Part shown: one piece after another, positions 56,299 to 63,464 of the stretch | How the letters are laid out: each line of letters starts with the position of its first letter | Position numbering within the stretch: position 1 is the first letter of the stretch | Assembly (NCBI RefSeq): GCF_002743375.1 | Contig: NZ_PDZC01000001.1 | Location: 372,001-436,000, forward strand | Source of the DNA: Sporosarcina sp. P34 | Lineage (GTDB): Bacteria > Bacillota > Bacilli > Bacillales_A > Planococcaceae | Direction: 5' to 3' | Length of the DNA stretch: 64,000 nucleotides | Position numbers and translations under genes: made by a program | Notes under the pieces: generated by a model | Told to the model about the DNA's origin: nothing | The model's input: the letters and a program-made list of their open reading frames with translations, nothing else | The model's database searches: none

Positions 56299-56898
56299 AT
56301 GCTATTTGCGTTGCTAGGGGATATTCATTCATCTAAAGAAGATTTGCAAGCCGTACTGGCACATATTACTGATCAAGCACCTGACGCAACTATCATCGGG
56401 ACAGGTGATTTGTACGAATGCACGGTCAGTAAAAAAGACCTTCATGGGCAGATTTATCCTACTGTTGAAGAAGTGATTAAATATCCGGAAGGCGTCGATG
56501 AGCTGTTAACCTTTCCATCGATCTATGGTAATCAAGAAGAACGTATTCTGTTGCTGACAAAGCAACCGGAACCTATACGGGACTTCTTGAATGGCTTGCC
56601 TGAAACGCTAGTCGCTGATGAAGCGACCATCATTCATGGTCACCAGTGGCCGCATAACGAAGCTGAAGCATGGCTAGCTGAGCATCTACCTGAAGCACAA
56701 TTGGTCTTTCATGGACATACCCACCAATCAGGCTTCACAAGTGATGGACAATCTGTGCCGATTAGCTGGAATAACGAGCTGCTGATTGTGGGAACTCGAA
56801 CTGTTGTCAATGTAGGTGCCGTAGTAGGCTTTCGAGAATGGGTGCTATATGATTCTGAAAAACAAAATGTTAGATTTATGAAAGCGTTAAGAGGCTAA
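56299..56898 (+). CDS. Metallophosphoesterase, YfcE/MJ0936 type
   Basis: A 199-residue calcineurin-like phosphoesterase. Metal ligands lie in LLGDIHSS (D8, H10), GTGDLYE, YGNQEER, IIHGHQWP and VFHGHTHQSG. It lacks a signal peptide. It follows the sulfurtransferase by six bases and is followed by a strong terminator, so dynA-sulfurtransferase-phosphoesterase form one operon. The substrate cannot be told from sequence. Confidence 0.88.
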   Translation: MLFALLGDIHSSKEDLQAVLAHITDQAPDATIIGTGDLYECTVSKKDLHGQIYPTVEEVIKYPEGVDELLTFPSIYGNQEERILLLTKQPEPIRDFLNGLPETLVADEATIIHGHQWPHNEAEAWLAEHLPEAQLVFHGHTHQSGFTSDGQSVPISWNNELLIVGTRTVVNVGAVVGFREWVLYDSEKQNVRFMKALRG

Positions 56899-56952
56899 AA
56901 GGTTTGATGTCTGTCCCGTTTAGTTGAGTAGTGAATAGTAAACTAACAAGTG

Positions 56953-56979
56953 AAGCACCGCATGTTGCGGTGCTTTTTT
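56953..56979 (+). terminator. Rho-independent terminator of the dynA operon
   Basis: Perfect ten-base arms AAGCACCGCA and TGCGGTGCTT around a TGT loop, then T-run. It marks the edge of the conserved core; the AT-rich accessory stretch begins after it. Confidence 0.94.
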
Positions 56980-57004
56980 ATTTCGAAATATATTTGGATA
57001 TCCT

Positions 57005-57013
57005 TGGTATAAT
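57005..57013 (+). promoter_or_regulatory. Extended -10 promoter before the first small orphan gene
   Basis: TGGTATAAT is a perfect -10 with the TGn extension, 78 bases before the gene at 57091. Confidence 0.55.
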
Positions 57014-57090
57014 GTTGTTGAAGTGTAGTGAGTTTTTAGCGTTAAATAAATGTGGCATTTTGTAATATAAACCGTGAGGAGGAAGGTCCA

Positions 57091-57282
57091 ATGAGAATAA
57101 GAGCGATTTTTATTGGTGATGTTAGATTTGATCAATGCCCAGTTTTTGAATTGAATAACGAAACAAACTACTTTGAAATGATAATCGACAAAGAGATTAG
57201 ATATGAAAAAGTAGTAGTTGAAGAAGATGAAGAATTTTTGATTTTTGAAATTGAAAATGATATTGCAACAATAAAGAATTAA
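57091..57282 (+). CDS. Hypothetical protein (63 residues)
   Basis: A small acidic protein beginning MRIRAIFIGDVRFDQCPVF, with a Glu-rich centre (VVVEEDEEFLIFEIEND) and a likely all-beta fold. GAGGAGG lies before the ATG. No family recognised. AT-rich codon use sets it apart from the core genes upstream. Could be an immunity or regulatory protein, but nothing in the sequence proves this. Confidence 0.65.
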   Translation: MRIRAIFIGDVRFDQCPVFELNNETNYFEMIIDKEIRYEKVVVEEDEEFLIFEIENDIATIKN

Positions 57283-57368
57283 TAAAGCATATAGTTGCAG
57301 TTGTGGAAGTTGAATTGTTCACGAAACGGACCATATACGGTCTAAATTTATACTAGGATAGGTGGAAA

Positions 57369-57809
57369 ATGATTTCGATTGATAGAAAATTAAGATTAAG
57401 GGATTTGGAGATTTTTCGCTTTTTAAAAGATAATGTAGTATTAGCTTATGTCATCATCGAAGATACTAGGAAACCTTATACAGCGGAAGACAAAAAGCTA
57501 GATCCTCTTTGTTTCTTAGATGAAGAAGACTTGAATAAAATAGTTAATGTGTTTGAAATTTATTTTTTAAGTGATGAACCTTTAAAAAGAGATGATTCGG
57601 TAATGTTAAGAGAGTTTTTCGTGGAATTAGTTAACAATAGTTATTTTACAAATTACATTACAAAAGAATATGTAGATGAAAAACTATACGAGTATGCAGA
57701 CGATATTTGCAACACTGAAACTTATCAAAGAATGTTGGAGGTCGTGGGATCTTCATACAAAATCCGAAATATCCATACTGGATGTTGGTTGCATTTATCT
57801 CAAGACTAA
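57369..57809 (+). CDS. Hypothetical protein (146 residues)
   Basis: A 146-residue acidic cytoplasmic protein with ribosome site AGGTGG. Segments such as FLKDNVVLAYVIIED and MLREFFVELVNNSYFTNYI suggest a mixed alpha-beta fold, then helices. No family recognised. Its size, acidity and setting among orphan genes resemble immunity proteins of contact-dependent toxins, but no toxin gene is in the window. Confidence 0.65.
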   Translation: MISIDRKLRLRDLEIFRFLKDNVVLAYVIIEDTRKPYTAEDKKLDPLCFLDEEDLNKIVNVFEIYFLSDEPLKRDDSVMLREFFVELVNNSYFTNYITKEYVDEKLYEYADDICNTETYQRMLEVVGSSYKIRNIHTGCWLHLSQD

Positions 57810-57880
57810 TCCGTGGAAGACATGATTACCAAATTTTACTGAAACTATCAAGTCCTTCAGTCACTGATACCGCTGCAAAA

Positions 57881-57932
57881 GGGTGCGATTGTATCTTGAG
57901 TAGTCGTGCTGGTGCCACAATAGGGCCATTTT
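57881..57932. repeat. Intergenic 'gggtgcgattgt' element, copy 1
   Basis: GGGTGCGATTGT (57881-57892) and GTGCCACAATAGGGCC (57912-57927) flank a short spacer between two orphan genes. The first half is identical to the start of the element at 58518. The halves pair partly (ATTGT with ACAAT). Confidence 0.5.
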
Positions 57933-57992
57933 GTGAAAGTTATTTTTAAAAATGAAGTTAAAACAAAATTTAAGTAAAGGGATGCGAAAGAA

Positions 57993-58169
57993 GTGGAAAT
58001 AAACGATTTTCAAGTTACACCAGAAAAGCTGAAAGGTAAGATAGTGTCCGATATTGCGGTTACTCTCAACGCTGTAGTTATAAAGTTTACAGATAAGACG
58101 TATTTAGACATCTATCTCGATGAGTCAGCACAATCATTAAAAACATCTACTAACAAGCTAGAAGATTAA
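57993..58169 (+). CDS. Hypothetical protein (58 residues)
   Basis: A 58-residue frame starting at GTG 57993, 12 bases after AAAGGG. It begins MEINDFQVTPEKLKGKIVSD and has alternating beta-type segments (VTLNAVVIKFTDKTYLDIYL). No family recognised. The amino-acid pattern and codon use look coding, and the frame is clean, but the ribosome spacing is long. Moderately likely to be real. Confidence 0.5.
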   Translation: MEINDFQVTPEKLKGKIVSDIAVTLNAVVIKFTDKTYLDIYLDESAQSLKTSTNKLED

Positions 58170-58280
58170 AAGTTTCAACAAATCACCTAATACTTTTAGT
58201 GCGATCGCTTAAAAAAAGATTGCATTTAGATCACGTAAACGGGCCATTAAGCGTAGGAAGTCTGTGAAAGAGGTGTAACA

Positions 58281-58511
58281 ATGGAAAAGTTTATAAGCTT
58301 TTTAGAAAAACTAGAAAGTAATAAGATTTACTACACTTTAGACAAAACTAGAGACGAGTATGTAAGGGTTGATATTTCGGTTCCTGGTGAAAGATGGGAA
58401 GTTGAGTTTGCTGCTGAAGATGGTGATATTGTTGTTGAGCGATTTAAGAGTGTAGGAGACGTAGAAGGAGAAGAAGCTATAAAATATTTGTTTGATAACT
58501 TCACGGATTAA
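58281..58511 (+). CDS. Conserved hypothetical protein (76 residues)
   Basis: A 76-residue acidic protein: an N-terminal helix (MEKFISFLEKLESNKIYYTL), then beta strands including VDISVPGERWEVEFAAEDGD. I recall similar small proteins in many unrelated bacteria, often in accessory regions near polymorphic toxin loci, without known function. GAGGTG five bases upstream of the ATG. A 'gggtgcgattgtggcac' element follows its stop. Confidence 0.7.
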   Translation: MEKFISFLEKLESNKIYYTLDKTRDEYVRVDISVPGERWEVEFAAEDGDIVVERFKSVGDVEGEEAIKYLFDNFTD

Positions 58512-58516
58512 ACAAT

Positions 58517-58557
58517 CGGGTGCGATTGTGGCACAAACTTTATGCTATTAACAGGCC
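58517..58557. repeat. Intergenic 'gggtgcgattgtggcac' element, copy 2
   Basis: The first 23 bases (58517-58539) match 62112-62134 at 20 of 23 positions, and the first 12 of GGGTGCGATTGT match copy 1. It lies directly after a stop codon, as do most copies in this stretch. Confidence 0.6.
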
Positions 58558-58599
58558 AGATTATTTAATTAAAGGTTAGTGATAAAGGAGGCAAATATT

Positions 58600-59133
58600 G
58601 TGTCTTATGCGCCATTTAAAAAACGTATATATGCGTTCCTTTTAGATTATCTTGTTATCGCTGTATATGGAATATTTGTTGTAGGTACCATTTCGTTTGT
58701 ATTCCGTCCATATATTGAATCGCTATTTTCAGGTTCGCCAGTAACAGCTGAACTTACAGGTTTTTTTATGGTCACATTGCCGATTTCTCTCTATTTCATT
58801 TTGTGTGAGTGTTCTAAATGGCAAGGAACATTTGGAAAGAGGAAAATGGGCATCTGCGTTGTTGACCGTTTCGGCCAGCGTATTAGAATTAGCCGTTCTG
58901 CTGTTCGAACAGCTGTTAAGTTTCTTCCTTGGGAGATTGCCCACTTTGGTGTATGGCGATTAATGCTTCCATCAAGCCTTTCTGAAATTACTGTTTATAT
59001 AATCCTAAACGTTGTCAATCTAGCAATATTAACATATCTAATAATTCCCTTCACAAATAAAAAAAAGAAAAATGTTTATGATTGGGCTGCAGGCACAGAA
59101 GTGATTCATTGGCATAAGTCGAGTAGCCCTTAA
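58600..59133 (+). CDS. RDD family membrane protein
   Basis: A 177-residue membrane protein with the RDD layout: basic start then Arg and Asp in the first helix (KKRIYAFLLDYLVIAVYG), a second helix pair, the conserved GTFGKRKMGICVVD loop, and a last helix before DWAAGTEV. RDD proteins include transporters and ion-homeostasis factors; substrate unknown. GTG 58600 is eight bases after AAAGGAGG; the frame is open a little upstream. Confidence 0.85.
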   Translation: MSYAPFKKRIYAFLLDYLVIAVYGIFVVGTISFVFRPYIESLFSGSPVTAELTGFFMVTLPISLYFILCECSKWQGTFGKRKMGICVVDRFGQRIRISRSAVRTAVKFLPWEIAHFGVWRLMLPSSLSEITVYIILNVVNLAILTYLIIPFTNKKKKNVYDWAAGTEVIHWHKSSSP

Positions 59134-59153
59134 TAAAATAGTGACACTTCCAC

Positions 59154-59182
59154 AAAAGGGTGCATCAATCGTGCCATGTTAG
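59154..59182. repeat. Intergenic 'aaaagggtgc' element, copy 3
   Basis: AAAAGGGTGCATCAATCGTG shares the AAGGGTGC core with the other elements and again follows a stop codon closely. A related piece, GTGCCTCTATTGGGCC, lies at 59489-59504. Confidence 0.4.
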
Positions 59183-59271
59183 TTCAATAGGAAATTAAAG
59201 AATTTCCAATAAGAAACTAGGGTTTTCAGCTGTGATTTACAGTAAATAAATTAAGAGAGTGTGGATACTAT

Positions 59272-59427
59272 ATGAAATATTTGTTCTTGACAATTTTGGG
59301 GGCAGTCTTTGCTTGGATAGTTCTTAGCTTTATTTTGAAAGATTGGGATCAGGAGGGGCTTACGATTCTAATCATAGGAATAGTTATTGGATATATTACT
59401 AGAAAACAAACTGAAGATAAGCTTTAA
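59272..59427 (+). CDS. Small membrane protein (51 residues)
   Basis: A 51-codon frame from ATG 59272: MKYLFLTILGAVFAWIVLSF is one membrane helix, then KDWDQEG, then a second helix (LTILIIGIVIGYI) and a charged tail. The hydrophobic layout argues for a real protein even though the ribosome site (AGAGAGTG) is weak. No family recognised. Confidence 0.55.
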   Translation: MKYLFLTILGAVFAWIVLSFILKDWDQEGLTILIIGIVIGYITRKQTEDKL

Positions 59428-59568
59428 ACGCAACAGATTCTAAGAACTCCCTCACTAAACTAACGAAGGCTTTAACGGTCGAAAGTTAGTGCCTCTATTG
59501 GGCCGAAGAACAGAAATAGTCCACAGTGTATGATCTATAAGTCGTTCAACAACATGAGGAGTATGTAT

Positions 59569-60039
59569 ATGAATACTGGAGTTTTGTATTATAAAATTTT
59601 TGAAAGAAAAGTACTGGCTACTGATTATATTGAGTGGGCTTTTTATATGTTGCATAATGGAAAATCTACCCCCTCTCTGAATGTACTTGTTTCACTATCA
59701 AAACCTCTGAATACTTTTGAAGTAGAAGAATATTTCAACAGGGCTATAACTGAGCTAAACATTGCAATACCTTCTTCCGAGGAAAGTGCGAGACATTATG
59801 TCCGATATTTATTAAGAGAAACTATCGACGATCCTAGTAAAGCAATTGATAATGCATATGATATTTATAAAATTGTTCGTGAACATTTCCTCGATGAAGA
59901 GCAAGATATTTGGTATGAAATAAGTGAAATGATAGATGACCTTTTGTACGGAGATAATATAAAAGACATTACCCGAACTTCCTTGACAAAATGTATTGTA
60001 CTTGAATCCGAGCATCAATTGAAAAATGAAGTTCTTTAA
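59569..60039 (+). CDS. Hypothetical protein (156 residues)
   Basis: A 156-residue cytoplasmic, helix-rich, acidic protein. GAGGA eight bases upstream favours ATG 59569 over earlier in-frame starts. Segments include YIEWAFYMLHNGKSTPSLNV and EHFLDEEQDIWYEISEMI. The pattern resembles small immunity-type proteins, but I cannot place it in a family. Confidence 0.65.
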   Translation: MNTGVLYYKIFERKVLATDYIEWAFYMLHNGKSTPSLNVLVSLSKPLNTFEVEEYFNRAITELNIAIPSSEESARHYVRYLLRETIDDPSKAIDNAYDIYKIVREHFLDEEQDIWYEISEMIDDLLYGDNIKDITRTSLTKCIVLESEHQLKNEVL

Positions 60040-60093
60040 GCGGACGTTTGCGAGTGAAGCCTAGCGAGAGGTAGCATATCTTCGCTTTCGACA

Positions 60094-60128
60094 AGTGAAC
60101 CACACCCAGCGCGAAAGGGTGTGGTTCA
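60094..60128. repeat. Perfect 13-bp inverted repeat in a GC-rich patch
   Basis: GTGAACCACACCC (60094-60106) and GGGTGTGGTTCAC (60116-60128) enclose a nine-base loop. The surrounding 60040-60180 is clearly GC-richer than the AT-rich genes on both sides and codes for nothing obvious. No T-run follows, so it is not a standard terminator. Confidence 0.75.
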
Positions 60129-60270
60129 CCGCCCGATAGGACACGCATCCGGCTGCAAAGTAGATCAACGGTTTCCAACCATAAATCTATAATTGAGCGC
60201 GTTTGTTAAACAATCTTCAAACATAGTATTCACTACAATAAAACGAAATGAAGTGAATGGAGGTAAGCCC

Positions 60271-60681
60271 TTGTTAGCAGAACAGTTCTATAACCAAGTA
60301 GGAAAATCGCGAAATACATTTCTACTATTCGCGGCTTTAAACCTTCTCATCCTATCGGGAATATCATTTACGTTTGTAATTCCAGGTCTGAGAGGGTTTA
60401 ATTTGTTTTTTGTAGTTTTGACATTACTAATGTATTTTATTGTAGCAAACATATTCGTCGACTTATTTAAAGATAGAGTATGGTTTGTTTTTACGATTTG
60501 TATAATTTTGATCAGTCTAGGAATGGGTTGGCGTTTATGGCTTGAATCGGGAGAAGTAACTTTAGTTGAACATATGAGTCTGGCAGTTTATATAGGGTAT
60601 CCAAGTATTAGTGCGATCATCCTGACAATATTTTATATCAGTAGCAATTCCATAGGTAGAAAACGGTCAACTTGTCATTAA
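60271..60681 (+). CDS. Hypothetical membrane protein (136 residues)
   Basis: A 136-residue protein with four hydrophobic helices (about 17-37, 42-62, 68-85, 105-125). GGAGGT six bases upstream supports a TTG start at 60271. The frame continues 26 codons upstream without a ribosome site. No family recognised. It resembles small four-helix membrane proteins common in Bacillales accessory regions. Confidence 0.65.
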   Translation: MLAEQFYNQVGKSRNTFLLFAALNLLILSGISFTFVIPGLRGFNLFFVVLTLLMYFIVANIFVDLFKDRVWFVFTICIILISLGMGWRLWLESGEVTLVEHMSLAVYIGYPSISAIILTIFYISSNSIGRKRSTCH

Positions 60682-60825
60682 GATTGTTGAAGAAGTTTAC
60701 CTAGTGACCTATTTCTGAGCAAAGTTTAAGATTCATAACGAGAAGCTGATAAACTAAATATTAGGAATGTTTCTCTACTGTTAGTATGATGGAGTTACTA
60801 AATAGATAGTAGGAGGAATGTTCAG

Positions 60826-61614
60826 ATGACAAAATATGAATTATCAAACGTGTGGAAGTGGGAAGAAGAGAATTCAAATAGATGGGGGAATCGTCCGACA
60901 GCTGGTGAACGTTTTGAACAAAAACTACCGGTCGGAGAGGCACCGTTCCAACTCTATTCACTGGGAACACCGAACGGAATTAAAGTGACGATTATGCTGG
61001 AAGAATTAAAAGAGTTGGATGTCGATGGTGCAGATTATGATTTGTATGAAATCAATATTGGAGCCGAAGAACAATTTGGTTCAGATTTCGTCAAGATCAA
61101 TCCTAATTCTAAGATCCCAGCCTTAGTCGATCAAAGTCAAAGTCCACGTGTGGAAATTTTTGAATCAGGATCGATTTTGCTTTACTTGGCTGAGAAATTC
61201 AACAAACTGATCCCGACAGATATTCATGGACGGACAGAAACCCTTAATTGGCTATTCTGGCAAATTGGGTCGGGTCCATATATTGGTGGAGGATTTGGTC
61301 ACTTTTTTGCTTATGCGCCAGAACCTATGAAATACCCAATTGACCGTTTTACTATGGAAACGAAACGTCAATTAGACTTACTGGATAAAATATTAGCGCA
61401 GCGTTCTTACATCGCTGGTGATACCTATACGATTGCAGACATTGCGATATGGTCTTGGTACGGACGTTTAGCTTTAGGAAAATTGTATGAAGGCTCTTAT
61501 GAATTTTTAAACATGGATGAATATACCCATCTCTTGGAATGGTCTCATCGCATTGCAAAACGACCAGGCGTTCAAAAAGGTCTTGCAGCAGAGTATCAGT
61601 CGATTGGAGAGTAG
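60826..61614 (+). CDS. Glutathione S-transferase-like protein, YghU type
   Basis: A 262-residue nu-class GST homologue. The thioredoxin-like domain (about 40-125) has YSLGTPNGIKVTIMLEEL, INPNSKIPALVD and ESGSILLYLAEKF; the helical domain (about 130-255) includes GPYIGGGFGHFFAYAP. E. coli YghU binds two glutathiones and reduces disulfides of small molecules. Bacillales use bacillithiol (bshA is in this window), so the thiol partner is uncertain. Strong GGAGGAA site before the ATG. It probably arrived by transfer, judged from family distribution. Confidence 0.9.
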   Translation: MTKYELSNVWKWEEENSNRWGNRPTAGERFEQKLPVGEAPFQLYSLGTPNGIKVTIMLEELKELDVDGADYDLYEINIGAEEQFGSDFVKINPNSKIPALVDQSQSPRVEIFESGSILLYLAEKFNKLIPTDIHGRTETLNWLFWQIGSGPYIGGGFGHFFAYAPEPMKYPIDRFTMETKRQLDLLDKILAQRSYIAGDTYTIADIAIWSWYGRLALGKLYEGSYEFLNMDEYTHLLEWSHRIAKRPGVQKGLAAEYQSIGE

Positions 61615-61707
61615 TTTCAAAAAGACATGTGTTGATACTTTTCTTCTTTAATATAGACATGTCCAGGACAACGATATCGTGAATAAGAAGATTGGTTGAT
61701 TCAACAA

Positions 61708-61748
61708 GAAGGGTGCAATTCTCGTATAAGAGTTTTGCGCCTTATTTA
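61708..61748 (+). terminator. Hairpin element after the GST gene, 'aagggtgc' type
   Basis: AAGGGTGCAA pairs with TTGCGCCTT (one bulge, one G-U) and CTC with GAG around GTATAA, then TTATTTAG. It belongs to the same 'gggtgc' family as the elements at 57881, 58517 and 59154 and here looks like a terminator. Confidence 0.55.
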
Positions 61749-61837
61749 GTTATAAGCCAAATTCTTGAAGAAGAATCGTTCTCTAGATTGGATCAGTGAG
61801 TTCGGTCGTATAGTTAAAAATGAGGGAGATATTACGA

Positions 61838-62020
61838 ATGAATAAAAACGAATGTCCAAAGTGTAACGGTACTGAGTTTGGTGAAGGTACGGATTTTATG
61901 GCAGTTAAGCCACTGGACAAAAAGTTATCAGTTGGATCGAATAAAATATTTACCTTCTGTCTGAATTGTGGAGAGGTTGTCTCTACAAGGATTGAAGACC
62001 CGAGTAAATTTCGGAAGTGA
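61838..62020 (+). CDS. Small zinc-ribbon protein (60 residues)
   Basis: A 60-residue protein with two CxxC knuckles, CPKC (residues about 6-9) and CLNC (about 41-44), forming a zinc ribbon. Similar small proteins are widespread and sometimes mislabelled as transcription factor TFIIIB-like; function unknown. GAGGGA ten bases upstream of ATG 61838. It lies in the orphan stretch but is a recognisable type. Confidence 0.75.
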   Translation: MNKNECPKCNGTEFGEGTDFMAVKPLDKKLSVGSNKIFTFCLNCGEVVSTRIEDPSKFRK

Positions 62021-62473
62021 ATTGTAACTCTTATCACTTTATTCATCAAAAGCTGCAGTTATCGTATAAGATTTAAAACTGATTCGAGAAGAGTTTAAAA
62101 TACGTGACTAACGGGCGTGATTGTGGCACAAATTTCATACTTTCATCTAGGTTAAAACGTCAAGATCTGAAGTTTTCGGGCATCATAATGGAAGAGCGGG
62201 TAGGCCGAAACATTATTCGTTAGGTTCAATAGATATTGACGAAAGACTAAATTATGGTTTATCTTTTATGAGAAAGGCTCCTTTTGATAGTGTAGGGAAC
62301 GGATTTAGCCGTCATCCCTACCCACATTAGGAGTTTTTTGTGTTTTTGTAAGAGTGATTCACCACTTAATCGAATTCTATACTACTATTTACGCCCACAC
62401 GAAACTATTGGGAAATGCCAAGTTCCAAGACTATTCAGACTGGTGTTGGAACCTGGTACCTTTAATATAGGAG
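62021..62473. other. Intergenic region with repeat copy and hairpin, no gene
   Basis: Contains a 'cgggcgtgattgtggcac' element at 62112-62134 and a hairpin (GTAGGGAACGG at 62292-62302 with CCGT and TCCCTAC up to 62321) followed after a gap by TTTTTT, possibly a terminator. A 64-codon frame near 62338 has no ribosome site and a chance-like composition, so I do not call it. Confidence 0.5.
62112..62150. repeat. Intergenic 'gattgtggcacaaa' element, copy 4
   Basis: Its first 23 bases match 58517-58539 at 20 positions, including an unbroken GATTGTGGCACAAA. The two copies are 3.6 kb apart, in the same orientation. Confidence 0.6.
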
Positions 62474-62482
62474 TGGTATACT
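62474..62482 (+). promoter_or_regulatory. Extended -10 promoter element of the ABC transporter
   Basis: TGGTATACT has the TGn extension and a 5/6 hexamer, 56 bases before the ATPase gene. No good -35 at 17 bases. Confidence 0.5.
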
Positions 62483-62537
62483 GGCAAATGGATAATTACA
62501 TGCAGCTGATTAAAAAGATCGTGAGGAGATAAATAGG

Positions 62538-63452
62538 ATGACATACGCATTAGAAATTAAAGACTTAAAAAAAGTCTATGCTGGTGGTGTCGAGGCTTTG
62601 CGTGGCATTGATTTGAAAGTGGAAGAAGGGGACTTTTATGCTCTTTTGGGTCCTAATGGTGCCGGCAAATCTACGACTATCGGGATTGTGACGTCACTCG
62701 TCAATAAGACATCAGGAAAAGTGAATGTCTTCGGCTATGATATGGACACGCAGTTAATGCAAGCCAAGCTACAGATCGGTCTAGTTCCCCAAGAGTTCAA
62801 TTTTAGTCCTTTTGAAACAGTCCGGCAAATTGTGTTGAATCAGGCGGGTTATTACGGCGTATCGAGGAAAGAGGCACTAAAGCGTAGCGAAAAATACTTG
62901 AAGCAGTCTGATTTATGGGAGAAACGAAATGTTCAGGCACAGATGCTTTCTGGAGGGATGAAACGCCGACTGATGATCTCACGTGCTTTGATGCACGAAC
63001 CGCGTCTACTTATCCTTGATGAGCCGACTGCCGGTGTAGACATTGAATTGAGACGAGAGATGTGGACTTTTCTGAAAGAGTTGAATGAAAATGGCACGAC
63101 GATTATTTTGACAACACATTACTTGGAAGAAGCAGAAATGTTGTGTCGGAACATCGGAATTATTCAAAAAGGGCAGCTGATTGAAGATACTAGTATGAAA
63201 TCATTGCTCGCTAAGCTCCAGTATGAAACCATTATTTTAGATATCGATTCTTCAGGACAAGCACCAGTGATCAAAGGTTATACTAGTGAACTCATGGACG
63301 ATGGATCTCTTTCTGTAGAGGTAGCACGTAATCAAGGGATCAACGAAGTGTTTAACCAATTGACAGAACAAGGGATTAAAGTGTTATCTATGCGCAACAA
63401 GTCCAATCGATTAGAAGAGTTATTTTTAAAACTTACAGAAGAAACTGCGTAG
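62538..63452 (+). CDS. yadG: ABC transporter ATP-binding protein, YadG-like
   Basis: A 304-residue ABC ATPase: Walker A GPNGAGKST (about 38-46), Q-loop LVPQEFNF, signature LSGGMKRRL, Walker B LLILDEPTAG, H-loop TTHYLEEAE. About 70 C-terminal residues form the extension typical of ABC-2 exporters. The sequence is strikingly close to E. coli YadG as I recall it, for example SLVNKTSG, VPQEFNF and NQAGYYGV, and the C-terminal NRLEELF. The symbol rests on that recollection. GAGGAG precedes the ATG. The permease gene follows 12 bases later. Confidence 0.9.
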   Translation: MTYALEIKDLKKVYAGGVEALRGIDLKVEEGDFYALLGPNGAGKSTTIGIVTSLVNKTSGKVNVFGYDMDTQLMQAKLQIGLVPQEFNFSPFETVRQIVLNQAGYYGVSRKEALKRSEKYLKQSDLWEKRNVQAQMLSGGMKRRLMISRALMHEPRLLILDEPTAGVDIELRREMWTFLKELNENGTTIILTTHYLEEAEMLCRNIGIIQKGQLIEDTSMKSLLAKLQYETIILDIDSSGQAPVIKGYTSELMDDGSLSVEVARNQGINEVFNQLTEQGIKVLSMRNKSNRLEELFLKLTEETA

Positions 63453-63464
63453 TGGAGGATACAT

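Noticed and set aside
57000..62500. Prophage or integrative element
   Set aside because: No integrase, transposase, structural phage gene, tRNA target or flanking direct repeats were seen.
62338..62532. 64-codon frame before the ABC transporter
   Set aside because: No ribosome site, composition unlike a protein, and it overlaps the predicted promoter.
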